Origin: Pseudochrobactrum sp. sp1633
Lineage (GTDB): Bacteria; Pseudomonadota; Alphaproteobacteria; Rhizobiales; Rhizobiaceae
Assembly: GCF_030376605.1 (NCBI RefSeq)
Contig: NZ_JARRAE010000002.1
Coordinates: 62,001 to 126,000 of the forward strand
Length of the DNA stretch: 64,000 nucleotides
Reading direction: 5' to 3'
Shown: positions 1 through 9,159 of the stretch, piece after piece
Layout: each line of letters begins with the position of its first letter
Position numbering within the stretch: the stretch's first letter is position 1
Made by a program: the position numbers and the translations under genes
The notes under the pieces: generated by a model
What the model saw: only the letters and a program-made list of their open reading frames with translations
Told to the model about the DNA's origin: nothing
Databases searched by the model: none

Positions 1-45
1 CAATTCATGCCTGAGGTTGAGAAGGCTTTATCAGATAAGAGCTGA
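1..45 (+). CDS. 3' end of an unidentified gene (truncated by window edge)
   Basis: An open frame runs from the first base to a TGA at 43-45 and would encode a C-terminus ending PEVEKALSDKS. It is followed by a strong hairpin at 64-90, which fits the end of a plus-strand gene converging on the MerR gene. Fifteen codons are too few to identify a family. The call rests only on the frame and the terminator, so it may be chance. Confidence 0.35.
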   Translation, partial: QFMPEVEKALSDKS

Positions 46-63
46 TGTCTGAAGAGTGAGATT

Positions 64-90
64 ACACTGCACTTGGTATAAGTGCAGTGT
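64..90. terminator. Bidirectional hairpin terminator
   Basis: A perfect 11-bp stem (ACACTGCACTT with AAGTGCAGTGT) closes a 5-nt loop and is followed by ATATTTT on the plus strand. It lies between the truncated plus-strand gene and the minus-strand merR-type gene, which stops at 96. It may serve both. Confidence 0.7.
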
Positions 91-95
91 ATATT

Positions 96-449
96 TTAAT
101 TGCTGTCGATTTCCTGTAAAAAGCTCTCCAGCATGTTCTTGCTTTTGGCTAGTTTGGCTGTCTTTTGGTTGACCAGATGAATCTGTTCATGCAGGGTTTT
201 TCGCAGTTCATCGCAAGGCTCAAATACGGGTTTTTCTCCTCTTATACAGGGAAGAAATTGCCGGATAGTCGTTAGTGTCATGCCGGCAACGCCAAGCAGT
301 TTGATCCGCTCCACAGTACGAACCGCATTACTATCATAATCCCGATAACCGCTCGTTGAGCGCTGAGGTGTCAGCAGCCCTTCGGCTTCATAATATCGAA
401 GCATCCGTATAGTTACATTGGTTCGCTTTGATAGTTCTCCGATTTTCAT
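96..449 (-). CDS. MerR-family transcriptional regulator
   Basis: This 117-residue protein has the MerR winged helix-turn-helix at its N-terminus (KIGELSKRTNVTIRMLRYYE, then the GYRDY wing, residues 2-38), followed by a helical dimerisation segment. Two cysteines, C68 and C79, flank a short loop (LPC...EPC), a place where many MerR proteins bind an effector or metal. The effector here is unknown. The gene is divergent from a class IV aminotransferase, and the shared region holds a MerR-type promoter with a dyad in its spacer. I infer that it controls itself and the aminotransferase. MerR membership is clear; the signal sensed is not. Confidence 0.9.
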   Translation of the reverse strand: MKIGELSKRTNVTIRMLRYYEAEGLLTPQRSTSGYRDYDSNAVRTVERIKLLGVAGMTLTTIRQFLPCIRGEKPVFEPCDELRKTLHEQIHLVNQKTAKLAKSKNMLESFLQEIDSN

Positions 450-458
450 TGAACATCC

Positions 459-488
459 TTGACTCTGACAGTGCTGTCAGACTGTAAA
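459..488 (+). promoter_or_regulatory. MerR-type promoter/operator upstream of the aminotransferase
   Basis: TTGACT at 459-464 is a good -35. The perfect dyad CTGACAG-TG-CTGTCAG (465-480) follows at once, then a weak -10 such as TGTAAA (483-488) or GTAAAG (484-489). The spacer is therefore 18-19 bp and filled by the palindrome, the arrangement typical of MerR-activated promoters. The divergent MerR start codon lies only 10 bp from the -35. The sequence elements are seen; the regulation is inference. Confidence 0.7.
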
Positions 489-528
489 GCATTTGCTCTT
501 TCATGTGAAACCATTCAGGAGCAAAACA

Positions 529-1344
529 ATGTCATCAAAAGCAGAACAATTTCAGACTCAGATTAATGGTCTTGCAGCAACAAAAGAAGAGCTGATTCCA
601 TTGGCTTTTTCTGGATTTGCTCATTTTACTGCGATGCAGGTACGCAACTGCAAAGTGAAAGGGTTCGATCTGCATCTGGCTCGCTTGCAAGCTGCATCGA
701 CTGCTTTTTATGGCAGAGCATTATCTGATGAAGTGCTGAAATCTTATGTTAAAGCCGCAATCAATGCCGGACCAGAGGATCAGTCACTTATTGTGACGGT
801 ATTTTCCCGTCATGGTGAGTTCACTGCACAGAGTATGGATGTCGAGCCTGCAGTGCTCGTGCGTTCAACATTGCCTTCTGATGGTCCGGCGGGGCCTCTG
901 CGATTAAGCGCGGTGGTTCACGAAAGGCCGCTTGCAGCCATAAAACACGTCGGTGAGGCTGGAAAAACCTTCTATTTACATGAGGCTATCAGGCAAGGGT
1001 TTGACGATGCGGTTTTTGTCGACAGGCAGGGACGGCTGAGTGAGGCAACAATCTGGAATATTGTTTTTTGGGATGGTGAGACGGTTCTTTGGCCAATAGC
1101 TGAGATGTTGACGGGGACAATGATGGGCATCGTCCAGCGACAATTGGAGCGCCTTGGGGTTCCTCAACGTCATGAAGAAATAACCATTGCGCGGCTTTCT
1201 GAGATAAAAGGAGCGGCGGTTATGAATTCATGGACACCAGCAATACCGGTAAAAGCTATTGCATCGACCCTTATGCCCGAGGCAAAATCATTTATAAATT
1301 TGCTTCATAAAGCTTATGAGGCCGAACCGGCTTATTCGCTTTAG
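529..1344 (+). CDS. Class IV (fold-type IV PLP) aminotransferase-like protein
   Basis: The 271-residue protein resembles the branched-chain aminotransferase / aminodeoxychorismate lyase superfamily. It belongs to a subgroup recognised by an early FTAMQVRNCKVKGFDLHLAR block, a central IKHVGEAGKTFYLHEAI block that should supply the PLP lysine, and GRLSEATIWNIVFW (the family E-x-x-x-x-N motif). The substrate is unknown. I chose ATG 529 because CAGGAG lies 7 bp upstream; a TTG 36 bp earlier has no such site. It is divergent from a MerR regulator and ends at a strong terminator. Confidence 0.8.
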   Translation: MSSKAEQFQTQINGLAATKEELIPLAFSGFAHFTAMQVRNCKVKGFDLHLARLQAASTAFYGRALSDEVLKSYVKAAINAGPEDQSLIVTVFSRHGEFTAQSMDVEPAVLVRSTLPSDGPAGPLRLSAVVHERPLAAIKHVGEAGKTFYLHEAIRQGFDDAVFVDRQGRLSEATIWNIVFWDGETVLWPIAEMLTGTMMGIVQRQLERLGVPQRHEEITIARLSEIKGAAVMNSWTPAIPVKAIASTLMPEAKSFINLLHKAYEAEPAYSL

Positions 1345-1387
1345 AACACCTTTGTGCGCCCAATGGGGTGCCTAGCGCTCTAATGTT

Positions 1388-1414
1388 GAAAAGGCCCCTG
1401 AGAGGGGCCTTTTC
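1388..1414. terminator. Bidirectional terminator between aminotransferase and ilvD
   Basis: Perfect 12-bp stem GAAAAGGCCCCT / AGGGGCCTTTTC with a GAG loop. A and T tracts form part of the stem, so it can work in both directions for the convergent genes. Confidence 0.85.
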
Positions 1415-1427
1415 AGTATAGTTTGAA

Positions 1428-3272
1428 TTATTCAGGTACGTGTCGCACAGCACCTTTAGCGGCGCTGGTGGCCATTGCTGCATAAGCACGCAGCGCGGTG
1501 GTGACTTTGCGCTTGCGCACTTCTGTCGGCTTCCATGCGGCAATGCCTTTGGCTTCCATCTCTGCGCTGCGTTTTGCCAGAACAGCATCATCAACAGCCA
1601 GATGGATTTTACGGTTCGGAATGTCGATCTCGATCAGATCGCCTTCTTCAACCAGACCGATCAGACCGCCTTCAGCGGCTTCAGGCGAAACGTGACCGAT
1701 GGAGAGACCGGAAGAACCGCCGGAGAAACGACCGTCAGTAATCAATGCGCAAGCTTTGCCCAGACCTTTCGACTTCAGATAGCTGGTCGGATAGAGCATT
1801 TCCTGCATGCCGGGGCCGCCACGCGGGCCTTCATAGCGGATCAGAACAATATCGCCTTCTTTGATCTTGCCGTTAAGAATGCCGAGAACGGCCGTGTCCT
1901 GACTTTCAAAAATGCGCGCTGGGCCGGAGAAGGTCAGGATGCTGTCATCCACACCGGCAGTTTTAACGATGCAACCATCTTCCGCCAGATTGCCGTAAAG
2001 TACGGCCAGACCACCGTCCTGAGAGAAGGCATGTTCCTTGGTGCGGATAACGCCGTTTTCGCGGTCGCTGTCGGTGCTGTCAAAATAACGGTTCTGGCTG
2101 AACGCAACCTGTGTCGGTACGCCGCCCGGAGCCGCACGGAAGAACTCATGCACGCTCTCATCAGATGTGCGTTTGATATCCCATTTTTCCAGTGCGTTTT
2201 TCAGCGTGCCGGAATGGACTGAACCAACATCGGTTTTCAGCAGGCCTGCACGGTCAAGCTCACCGAGAATACCCATAATACCACCGGCGCGATGCACATC
2301 TTCCATATGCACATCGGCAATCGCAGGGGCAACCTTGCACAATACCGGCACTTTGCGGGACAAGCGGTCAATATCGGACATGGTGAAATCCATTTCCGCT
2401 TCATGAGCTGCCGCCAGCAGATGCAACACGGTATTGGTAGAGCCACCCATAGCGATGTCCAGCGTCATGGCATTTTCAAAGGCCTCAAAGCTGGCAATAG
2501 CGCGCGGCAGCACGCTTTCATCATTGCCTTCATAATGGCGCTTGCAGAGATCAACGATCAGACGGCCGGCTTCAAGAAACAGCTCTTTACGTGCCGCATG
2601 GGTGGCAAGGGTTGAGCCGTTGCCCGGCAGCGACAGACCAAGTGCTTCAGTCAGGCAGTTCATTGAATTGGCGGTGAACATACCGGAGCAGGAGCCGCAG
2701 GTCGGGCAGGCGGAACGCTCAATCGCGTCCACTTCTTCATCCGAATATTTGTCGTCAGCGGCGGCGACCATAGCGTCAACCAGATCGAGCTTCTTGACCT
2801 TGTCATTCCAGACAACTTTACCGGCTTCCATCGGACCGCCGGAAACAAACACAACCGGAATATTGAGGCGCAATGCGGCCATCAGCATACCGGGTGTGAT
2901 CTTGTCACAGTTGGAAATGCACACCATCGCATCGGCGCAATGGGCATTGACCATATATTCAACGGAATCCGCGATGATTTCACGCGACGGCAGCGAATAG
3001 AGCATGCCGTCATGACCCATTGCGATACCGTCATCAACAGCAATGGTGTTGAATTCTTTGGCGACGCCGCCTGCTTTTTCAATTTCGCGGGCGACCATCT
3101 GGCCGAGATCTTTCAGATGCACATGACCCGGCACAAACTGGGTGAAGGAATTGACTACGGCGATAATCGGCTTGCCGAAATCACCGTCTTTCATGCCGGT
3201 TGCGCGCCACAGGCCGCGTGCGCCCGCCATGTTGCGGCCGTGGGTGGAAGTTCTTGAGCGATAGGCTGGCAT
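1428..3272 (-). CDS. ilvD: Dihydroxy-acid dehydratase
   Basis: IlvD dehydrates 2,3-dihydroxy-isovalerate and 2,3-dihydroxy-3-methylvalerate to the 2-keto acids in valine, leucine and isoleucine synthesis. The 614-residue length matches the family. Iron-sulfur ligand motifs are visible: [12 protein letters not shown] (C122) and [11 protein letters not shown] (C189-C195), followed by the conserved [19 protein letters not shown] block and [10 protein letters not shown]. The C-terminus has the [20 protein letters not shown] signature. ATG 3272 is preceded by AAGGGAA. The 175-nt leader shows no obvious leader peptide rich in branched-chain codons. The gene converges on the aminotransferase. Confidence 0.97.
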   Translation of the reverse strand: MPAYRSRTSTHGRNMAGARGLWRATGMKDGDFGKPIIAVVNSFTQFVPGHVHLKDLGQMVAREIEKAGGVAKEFNTIAVDDGIAMGHDGMLYSLPSREIIADSVEYMVNAHCADAMVCISNCDKITPGMLMAALRLNIPVVFVSGGPMEAGKVVWNDKVKKLDLVDAMVAAADDKYSDEEVDAIERSACPTCGSCSGMFTANSMNCLTEALGLSLPGNGSTLATHAARKELFLEAGRLIVDLCKRHYEGNDESVLPRAIASFEAFENAMTLDIAMGGSTNTVLHLLAAAHEAEMDFTMSDIDRLSRKVPVLCKVAPAIADVHMEDVHRAGGIMGILGELDRAGLLKTDVGSVHSGTLKNALEKWDIKRTSDESVHEFFRAAPGGVPTQVAFSQNRYFDSTDSDRENGVIRTKEHAFSQDGGLAVLYGNLAEDGCIVKTAGVDDSILTFSGPARIFESQDTAVLGILNGKIKEGDIVLIRYEGPRGGPGMQEMLYPTSYLKSKGLGKACALITDGRFSGGSSGLSIGHVSPEAAEGGLIGLVEEGDLIEIDIPNRKIHLAVDDAVLAKRSAEMEAKGIAAWKPTEVRKRKVTTALRAYAAMATSAAKGAVRHVPE

Positions 3273-3447
3273 GATCGTATTCCCTTATACATCGACAGCA
3301 CTGCACCGGCGGTCTTTCCGGAAATTGCAGAAACGGCACTTTATCTTGTTGAATATGTCTTACAGTACCCGCGCGTACGGTGCAAAGCACAAATTGCCTC
3401 ACATGAAAATTTCCTGATGATATGGAGACGGTGCGCAGAAATACAAA

Positions 3448-3477
3448 GGGCATTGCCGTGAAAAAACGGCAATGCCC
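3448..3477 (-). terminator. Terminator downstream of the Lrp-domain gene
   Basis: A perfect 12-bp stem (GGGCATTGCCGT / ACGGCAATGCCC) with a 6-nt A-rich loop. On the minus strand it is followed by TTTGTATTT. It separates the Lrp-domain gene from ilvD, so ilvD should have its own promoter in 3273-3447. Confidence 0.85.
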
Positions 3478-3506
3478 TGCGTGTTGTTAAGGGAGCTGAA
3501 CGCGGA

Positions 3507-3743
3507 TCAGAAAGCTTTGAAAGTCAGCGTGGTCAGCGAGCGCACGATATACGGAATATTCAGCACATTATCGTTGATGAATTTGCCGATATCATCGCCT
3601 TCCTGAATATAGATTTTTGCCAGCAGGTCATATTCACCGCTGGTGGAATAAAGTTCTGAAGTGATTTCGCGCTCATAAAGCGCATTGGCGACTTCATAAG
3701 TTTTACCGGGACTGCACTGGATTTGCAGAAATACTGGTTTCAT
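3507..3743 (-). CDS. Stand-alone Lrp/AsnC ligand-binding (RAM) domain protein
   Basis: The protein has 78 residues and consists only of the alpha-beta ligand-binding domain of Lrp/AsnC regulators. It opens with KPVFLQIQCSPGKTYEVANAL and contains STSGEYDLLAKIYI and IPYIVRSLTTLTFKAF. No helix-turn-helix is present and none can be read upstream. Such single-domain proteins are common in Alphaproteobacteria and are thought to bind amino acids as oligomers, or to mix with full-length Lrp proteins. Its place next to ilvD suggests a link to branched-chain amino acids, but the terminator between them argues against co-transcription. Confidence 0.88.
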   Translation of the reverse strand: MKPVFLQIQCSPGKTYEVANALYEREITSELYSTSGEYDLLAKIYIQEGDDIGKFINDNVLNIPYIVRSLTTLTFKAF

Positions 3744-3877
3744 CTCACATCTTTCCTGTAAGAGAACGGATCATATACAGTTGATCAGCAGACAGATAAG
3801 GCTGCTATTTGCGGACACAAATAGCAGCCTGCGTGCTTGAAGGGTAGTGAAAAATCCGTCTCAGTCTTACTGCATGC

Positions 3878-4267
3878 TTACTGTGCGGCTTTATCCTTGT
3901 TCACACAATTGCTGAATAAGGTCTGCTCTTTGGCAGTGTGATCAGCCTCCAGAAATGTCAGCATGCCTTCATCGCCTTTTGTGTGCCAGCGATAGCTGTC
4001 CTGTTCATCCAGTGCGATATAGCGTGCGCCTGAGGCCGCAGGCCAGATGCGCATCGGCACCAGCTTGCCGTCAACAGAGAGCACGGCTGCTGATTCATCG
4101 TTCTTAAGGCCGTTGATATAAACCACATTCAGCTCAACATTGCGTTCGCACAGATAGGACACTTTGGTGAGCGCCTGCACATCAGTCTTATCCTGCGCTG
4201 TAGCGCTGCCCGCAAAGCCGGCGAGTAAAAGACCGGCAGTCAGAGGTGAGATGAGAGCTTTCAGCAT
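3878..4267 (-). CDS. Periplasmic MliC/PliC-type lysozyme inhibitor
   Basis: The 129-residue precursor starts with a signal peptide (MLKALISPLTAGLLLAGFAG, probable cleavage after SATA). The mature part fits the C-type lysozyme inhibitor domain: VSYLCERNVELNVVYINGL, SAAVLSVDGKLVPM, SGARYIA and a final SNC. The two cysteines, in YLCE and SNC, should form the family disulfide. These proteins block host or competitor lysozyme in the periplasm. There is no lipobox, so it is the soluble periplasmic form. ATG 4267 is preceded by AAGGATAA; an upstream in-frame start would spoil the signal peptide. Confidence 0.8.
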   Translation of the reverse strand: MLKALISPLTAGLLLAGFAGSATAQDKTDVQALTKVSYLCERNVELNVVYINGLKNDESAAVLSVDGKLVPMRIWPAASGARYIALDEQDSYRWHTKGDEGMLTFLEADHTAKEQTLFSNCVNKDKAAQ

Positions 4268-4464
4268 CAGTTTATCCTTTTCAGTTATACCGCTATAGCA
4301 GGAGCCGGAATCTGACATGAAGAGATCAGAGTGTGTCTGATATCTCAATTGGGATTCTGGCTTTAATGTCCAATAAAAACCGTATCTGGCATAAATAAGT
4401 TAATTCATCTGAGTATTTGCGGATGCGGATACTGTTGTTCGGGAAGAGAAGGATATTTTAGCGC

Positions 4465-4908
4465 GTGGTACAGGCAGGTTTGATATTTCATAAGCTCTTC
4501 ACCCGGCAAAGTGCGCGCTTCGCGCCATTTCTTGCAGTGGCTGTTCTCGCTGGTTGCGCCGGAGTGAATTATGTTCAGCAGAAATATCAGGGTCTGCCTT
4601 CCGTTGAGTTTGTCGGAAAAAGCGGCACAAATTATCGTATTGTCGATAATCAGCCCGAAAGTCGATTGCTGATCGGGCCGGGGCTGGCGGGCACAGCCAC
4701 ACAAAATTTTGTCAAAGGCTTTTCCACCGGCACGGGGCTTGGTGTTACGCCACCGGTCGTGTTTCGCGATGTTGCGGAAGAATATCTGAAATCCACCGGC
4801 AGACGATGTGAAACCCGCGATGTGACACTGGTTGTCGATCCTTATTATGAAGTGCGCTACAAGTGCGTTTTGCGCAGCCCCCGCATGAGTCCGGTGATTG
4901 GTTTGTGA
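4465..4908 (+). CDS. Small putative lipoprotein of unknown function
   Basis: The product has 147 residues. A basic N-terminus and the hydrophobic stretch FAPFLAVAVLAGC end in a lipobox (LAGC), so it is probably an outer- or inner-membrane lipoprotein. The mature part is soluble with a glycine/threonine-rich middle (GPGLAGTATQNFVKGFSTGT) and two further cysteines (RRCETR, YKCVLR) that could pair. I do not recognise a family. The start is GTG 4465 with AAGGA 11 nt upstream. It is divergent from the lysozyme-inhibitor gene. Confidence 0.65.
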   Translation: MVQAGLIFHKLFTRQSARFAPFLAVAVLAGCAGVNYVQQKYQGLPSVEFVGKSGTNYRIVDNQPESRLLIGPGLAGTATQNFVKGFSTGTGLGVTPPVVFRDVAEEYLKSTGRRCETRDVTLVVDPYYEVRYKCVLRSPRMSPVIGL

Positions 4909-5093
4909 CCGGCACTGAACCGCTCTTTTAGAGAGCGCCTGCAGAGTTACCTTTGGCAAGCGCGAATTTTTATTTTATAATGTGGCGTCTTAAGAAAGAT
5001 TATTTCTGTGGCGGCGGAGTATTGAGGTTCTTGTAGCATCCTTCTCTGTTGCGGCTCTGTTAGTTTGTTGTTGAACATGAAACGGAGGCCATA

Positions 5094-6122
5094 ATGATAT
5101 TGATGGGAAATAGCTTTTCTGCCTTTGCTGCGCTGGTGGTTGTATCAGCGGTTTCCATGCCGTTACAGGCTGTTGCTGATCAGGCATTGTTGAATGTTTC
5201 TTACGATCCGACACGGGAATTATATAAAGATTATAACGAGGCTTTTGCGAAACACTGGAAAGCTGAAAGTGGCGAAAGCGTAACATTGCGCGCGTCGCAT
5301 GGTGGTTCAGGCGCACAGGCGCGATCCGTGATTGATGGTATTCCGGCAGATGTCGTGACGCTAGCACTCCAGAGCGATATTGATGCCAGTGTTGAAAAAA
5401 CCGGCAAGATCAATGCAGACTGGCGGCAGAAATTCCCGAATAATTCTGCCCCTTACACCTCTACGATTGTGTTTCTGACCCGCAAGGGCAATCCCAAGGG
5501 CATTAAAGACTGGGGCGACCTGATCAAGGACGGTGTAGAGGTGATCACGCCGAACCCGAAAACCTCCGGTGGTGCACGCTGGAACTATCTGGCAGCATGG
5601 GGTTGGGCGCATAATGAATATGGCGGCGATGAAGCCAAAATCAAAACCTATATAACCGAGCTGTTCCGTCATGTGCCGGTGCTGGATACCGGGGCGCGGG
5701 GATCAACGACCAGCTTCGTACAGCGTCAGCTTGGCGATGTGCTGCTGGCCTGGGAAAATGAAGCCTATCTCTCGGTGGCGGAATTCGGGCCGGATGCTTT
5801 TGATATTGTGGTGCCGCCGCAGTCTATTCTTGCCGAACCGCCGGTAGCCGTTGTTGACAAGAATGTGGATGCCAAAGGCACACGCAAGCTGGCTGAAGCC
5901 TATCTGACGTATCTTTATTCCGCAGAGGGACAGACAATTGCAGCCAAGCATTTCTATCGCCCGTCAAAGCCGGAGCTGGTGCCTGAAGCTGAGCGCAGCT
6001 GGCTGAAAGAGGTTAAACTTCTCACCATTGATGATCCGATTTTCGGTGGTTGGGCAAAAGCACAACCGGCACATTTCGGTGACGGTGGTACATTCGATCA
6101 GATTTATAAACCGGCCAAGTAA
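5094..6122 (+). CDS. cysP: Sulfate/thiosulfate ABC transporter, periplasmic binding protein
   Basis: This is the first gene of a cysP-cysT-cysW-cysA operon for sulfate (possibly thiosulfate) import. A signal peptide spans residues 1-28 (cleavage likely after AVA). Family blocks are NVSYDPTRELY, SHGGSGAQARSVIDG, ADVVTLALQSDID and NPKTSGGARWNYLAAWGWA. The 342-residue length is normal. It could equally be named Sbp; sequence alone does not separate the two. ATG 5094 has GGAGG 5 bp upstream. The 185-bp upstream region shows no regulatory site I can name. Confidence 0.93.
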   Translation: MILMGNSFSAFAALVVVSAVSMPLQAVADQALLNVSYDPTRELYKDYNEAFAKHWKAESGESVTLRASHGGSGAQARSVIDGIPADVVTLALQSDIDASVEKTGKINADWRQKFPNNSAPYTSTIVFLTRKGNPKGIKDWGDLIKDGVEVITPNPKTSGGARWNYLAAWGWAHNEYGGDEAKIKTYITELFRHVPVLDTGARGSTTSFVQRQLGDVLLAWENEAYLSVAEFGPDAFDIVVPPQSILAEPPVAVVDKNVDAKGTRKLAEAYLTYLYSAEGQTIAAKHFYRPSKPELVPEAERSWLKEVKLLTIDDPIFGGWAKAQPAHFGDGGTFDQIYKPAK

Positions 6123-6134
6123 AGCCCGTCATTA

Positions 6135-7070
6135 ATGGTATCATCCATGACAGAGCAATTTGCGAAGACCGACAAAAAACGACCAGATCCTTTACCTGCC
6201 GGAGCAAATGCCGGCAGGAGAAAGCCGTCTTTCTTTGCGTCATGGCGCAAGCCGACGATCTTGCCGGGTTTCGGCCTGACGCTGGGTTTCAGTATCGCCT
6301 ATCTCTCATTGCTGATCCTTATTCCGCTGATGGTGTTGATGCTTCATGCTGCCGGAGTAGGGCCTGCACGGTTCTGGCAGCTGGCGACAGATGCCAGACT
6401 TGTCAGCGCACTGCAGGTCAGTTTTTTCAGTGCCGTGCTGGCAGCGCTGATCAATGTGGTTTTTGGCGGCCTTGTTGCATGGGTTTTGGTGCGTTACCGC
6501 TTTCCGGGACGGCGGCTGGTCGATGCAATGGTGGATCTGCCGTTTGCCTTGCCCACAGCCGTTGCCGGTCTTGCGCTGACCACACTTTATGCGCCGAAAG
6601 GCTGGATCGGCGCATGGCTGATGCCGCTGGATATCCGTATTGCTTTTACGCAGGCCGGTATTGTGGTGGCGCTGGTTTTTATCGGCCTGCCATTTGTGGT
6701 GCGCACGATCCAGCCGGTGATTGAAGAGATCAGCCGCGAGCAGGAAGAAGCGGCGGCAACACTGGGTGCCAGCCGGTTTCAGACTGTGTTTCGTGTGCTG
6801 TTGCCGGGCTTGCAGCCCGCTATTCTGACCGGCTTTTCTCTGGCCTTTGCCCGCGCTGTCGGGGAATACGGCTCGGTGATTTTTATTGCGGGGAACAAGC
6901 CTTATTCAACGGAAATTGCACCTTTGCTGATTTTTGTGAAGCTGGAAGAGTTTGATTATTCAGCTGCGACAGTGCTGGCCACAGTGATGATGCTGATTTC
7001 ATTTGTCATGTTGCTGGTGGTCAATCTGATTCAGACATGGACACGCAGGAGATATGGCTATGGCAGCTAG
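6135..7070 (+). CDS. cysT: Sulfate ABC transporter permease CysT (CysU)
   Basis: Inner-membrane permease subunit of the sulfate importer, 311 residues. It has about six transmembrane helices after a ~35-residue cytoplasmic basic N-terminal extension, which makes it somewhat longer than usual. The ABC-contact EAA loop is visible as [20 protein letters not shown], and [13 protein letters not shown] is a family block. The gene starts 12 bp after cysP stops and its 3' end overlaps cysW by 17 bp, so translation is probably coupled. ATG 6147 is an alternative start. Confidence 0.93.
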   Translation: MVSSMTEQFAKTDKKRPDPLPAGANAGRRKPSFFASWRKPTILPGFGLTLGFSIAYLSLLILIPLMVLMLHAAGVGPARFWQLATDARLVSALQVSFFSAVLAALINVVFGGLVAWVLVRYRFPGRRLVDAMVDLPFALPTAVAGLALTTLYAPKGWIGAWLMPLDIRIAFTQAGIVVALVFIGLPFVVRTIQPVIEEISREQEEAAATLGASRFQTVFRVLLPGLQPAILTGFSLAFARAVGEYGSVIFIAGNKPYSTEIAPLLIFVKLEEFDYSAATVLATVMMLISFVMLLVVNLIQTWTRRRYGYGS

Positions 7071-7935
7071 TGCCGGAAAACTCTTCTCCCGCCGGATGAA
7101 GCATCATCATGGACTGCATAACCGGTCTGCGGTGACAGAAACGCCTGCAATGCGCTGGTTTTTAACCGTCATTGCCTTGTTATTCATGGCTTTGTTCATT
7201 GTTTTGCCGCTGATCGTGATTTTTGCACAAGCCTTCAGCAAAGGCACCGGCGCTTATTGGGCAGCACTGGTTGATCCGGACGCGCAATCGGCTATCCGGC
7301 TGACTTTGCTGGTTGCGGCTATTGCTGTGCCGCTGAATATCGTGTTCGGGATTGCTGCTTCATGGGCAATTGCCAAATTTGAGTTTCGCGGAAAAACGTT
7401 CCTCATCACTTTGATAGACTTGCCGTTTTCGGTGTCACCGGTGATTTCAGGTCTGGTTTTTGTGCTGCTGTTCGGCGGTAACAGTGTGCTGGGTCCGTGG
7501 CTGCAATCTCATAATATTCAGATCCTGTTTGCGGTGCCGGGCATTGTACTGGCAACAGTTTTTGTGACGTTTCCTTTTGTCGCCCGTGAGCTGATCCCGC
7601 TAATGCAGGAGCAGGGCACGGGGGATGAAGAGGCGGCCTTGTCGCTGGGCGCGAGCGGCTGGAAGACATTCCTCTATGTGACTTTGCCCAATATCCGCTG
7701 GGGGCTGCTTTATGGTGTGCTGTTGTGTAATGCGCGCGCTATGGGTGAGTTTGGTGCGGTTGCCGTTGTGTCCGGTCGTATCCGCGGGCTGACGACGACG
7801 ATGCCGCTGCATGTGGAAATGATGTATAGCGAAAATATCGTGGCAGCATTTGCCGTGGCATCCTTGCTGGCAGGGCTGGCACTGATAACACTGGTTTTTA
7901 AAACTGTACTGGAAATGCGATTTACGCATGATTAG
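7054..7935 (+). CDS. cysW: Sulfate ABC transporter permease CysW
   Basis: Second permease subunit, 293 residues, with about six transmembrane helices and the EAA loop [38 protein letters not shown] and [15 protein letters not shown] are CysW-type blocks. It overlaps cysT by 17 bp. Its final codons lie inside the left copy of a direct repeat that flanks a palindromic intergenic element (see 7915-7991), so the extreme C-terminus may have been altered by that element. Confidence 0.93.
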   Translation: MAMAASAGKLFSRRMKHHHGLHNRSAVTETPAMRWFLTVIALLFMALFIVLPLIVIFAQAFSKGTGAYWAALVDPDAQSAIRLTLLVAAIAVPLNIVFGIAASWAIAKFEFRGKTFLITLIDLPFSVSPVISGLVFVLLFGGNSVLGPWLQSHNIQILFAVPGIVLATVFVTFPFVARELIPLMQEQGTGDEEAALSLGASGWKTFLYVTLPNIRWGLLYGVLLCNARAMGEFGAVAVVSGRIRGLTTTMPLHVEMMYSENIVAAFAVASLLAGLALITLVFKTVLEMRFTHD

Positions 7936-7991
7936 AGCGCATCCCGAAAAGTGTGAAGCGGTTTTCGGAATAAGATGCGTTTTACGCATGA
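7915..7991. repeat. Palindromic intergenic element flanked by 17-bp direct repeats
   Basis: A 17-bp sequence, ATGCG(A/T)TTTACGCATGA, occurs at 7915-7931 and again at 7975-7991 with one mismatch. Between the copies lies a hairpin element: outer arms CGCATC/GATGCG, inner arms CCGAAAA/TTTTCGG, core GTGTGAAGCGG. The left repeat is the end of cysW and the element begins at its stop codon. A diverged relative with the same core lies at 25965-26012. It sits inside the cys operon, between cysW and cysA, where it could modulate expression of cysA. Confidence 0.7.
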
Positions 7992-8049
7992 CTGAATATA
8001 GATAGACTGTAATGCATTATAGGCATGAGGGTGCCTGAAAGGATTGAGA

Positions 8050-9090
8050 ATGGAAGTACGCGTTGTTGAGGTGCGCAAGGAGTTTGAGCAGTTTCCGGCG
8101 CTGCACAACGTTTCGCTTGATATTCACTCAGGCGAGCTGATTGCTTTGCTCGGGCCTTCCGGTTCGGGCAAGACCACATTGCTGCGTCTGATTGCAGGGC
8201 TGGAAAGCCCGACAGAAGGCACAGTTTATTTCGGGGATGAGGATGCCTCCAATAAGACGGTGCAGGAGCGCAATGTTGGTTTCGTGTTCCAGCATTATGC
8301 TTTGTTCCGGCATATGACACTGGCGCAGAATGTCGGTTTTGGCCTGAAAGTGCGGCCCCATGCGACACGCCCGTCAAAGGCGGAAATTCACAAGCGTGCG
8401 GTTGATCTGCTTAATCTGGTGCAGCTGAACGGGCTTGAAAACCGCTATCCGGCACAGCTTTCCGGCGGTCAGCGCCAACGCGTGGCTTTGGCGCGCGCTA
8501 TGGCGATTGAGCCGAATGTGCTGCTGCTGGACGAGCCTTTCGGAGCACTGGATGCGCAGGTGCGTAAAGAGCTGCGCAAATGGCTGCGTGAAATTCATGA
8601 CAGCACCGGCCACACGACCGTCTTTGTGACCCACGATCAGGATGAGGCGCTGGAACTGGCTGACCGTGTGGTGGTGATGAGTCAGGGGCGTATTGAACAG
8701 GTGGGCACACCGGATGAGATTTACGACAATCCGAACTCGGCTTTTGTTTATGGTTTTATCGGGGAATCCAGCCGGTTGAATATTCGTGCGGAGCATGGCG
8801 AAATCTGGCTGGCAGACCGTTCGCTGGGGTTGAAAGCAGACCATGCTGACGGAGAGGCCGTTTTATATTTCCGCCCGCATGATGTGGAGCTTGTCGAGGG
8901 CTGCGGCGGCTGCATTGCCGGTGTGGTCACGGCGACACGGCGCGTGGGTGCCAAGCGACGCGTGGAGCTTGAAGTCGGCGGTAATCGTGAAACAGTAGAG
9001 ATCGAAATTCCGGCAGAAAACGAACCGGTGATTGGCAGCCGTCTGGCTTTCAGACCGAAATACTGGCGGGTTTTTGCTTCTCAAAACTGA
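8050..9090 (+). CDS. cysA: Sulfate/thiosulfate import ATP-binding protein CysA
   Basis: ATPase subunit of the sulfate importer, 346 residues from ATG 8050 (AAGGA at 8039-8043; the in-frame TTG 8044 is too close to it). Walker A is GPSGSGKTT, the Q-loop VFQHYALF, the ABC signature [14 protein letters not shown], Walker [13 protein letters not shown] and the H-loop VFVTHD. A C-terminal TOBE-like regulatory domain follows (about residues 240-346). It is separated from cysW by the palindromic element but has no visible promoter of its own, and a terminator follows. Confidence 0.95.
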   Translation: MEVRVVEVRKEFEQFPALHNVSLDIHSGELIALLGPSGSGKTTLLRLIAGLESPTEGTVYFGDEDASNKTVQERNVGFVFQHYALFRHMTLAQNVGFGLKVRPHATRPSKAEIHKRAVDLLNLVQLNGLENRYPAQLSGGQRQRVALARAMAIEPNVLLLDEPFGALDAQVRKELRKWLREIHDSTGHTTVFVTHDQDEALELADRVVVMSQGRIEQVGTPDEIYDNPNSAFVYGFIGESSRLNIRAEHGEIWLADRSLGLKADHADGEAVLYFRPHDVELVEGCGGCIAGVVTATRRVGAKRRVELEVGGNRETVEIEIPAENEPVIGSRLAFRPKYWRVFASQN

Positions 9091-9121
9091 AAATGAAGTG
9101 CTGCAAAAATGATTCTGTGAG

Positions 9122-9159
9122 ACGCCGGATATTCAGCCAGATATCCGGCGTTTGTTGTT
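9122..9159 (+). terminator. Terminator of the cysPTWA operon
   Basis: An 11-bp perfect stem (ACGCCGGATAT / ATATCCGGCGT) with an 8-nt loop, followed by TTGTTGTTA. Confidence 0.85.

Noticed and set aside
3181-3453. 90-codon minus-strand frame upstream of ilvD, as a possible leader gene
   Set aside because: It overlaps the ilvD start in another frame, has no recognisable domain and contains no run of branched-chain codons.
4405-4959. 184-codon minus-strand frame opposite the small lipoprotein
   Set aside because: The plus strand has a lipobox and a start with a ribosome-binding site; the minus frame has neither.
7915-7991. Insertion sequence or MITE with classical target duplication
   Set aside because: The direct repeats are longer than usual target duplications and there are no transposase remnants; I report it only as a palindromic element.
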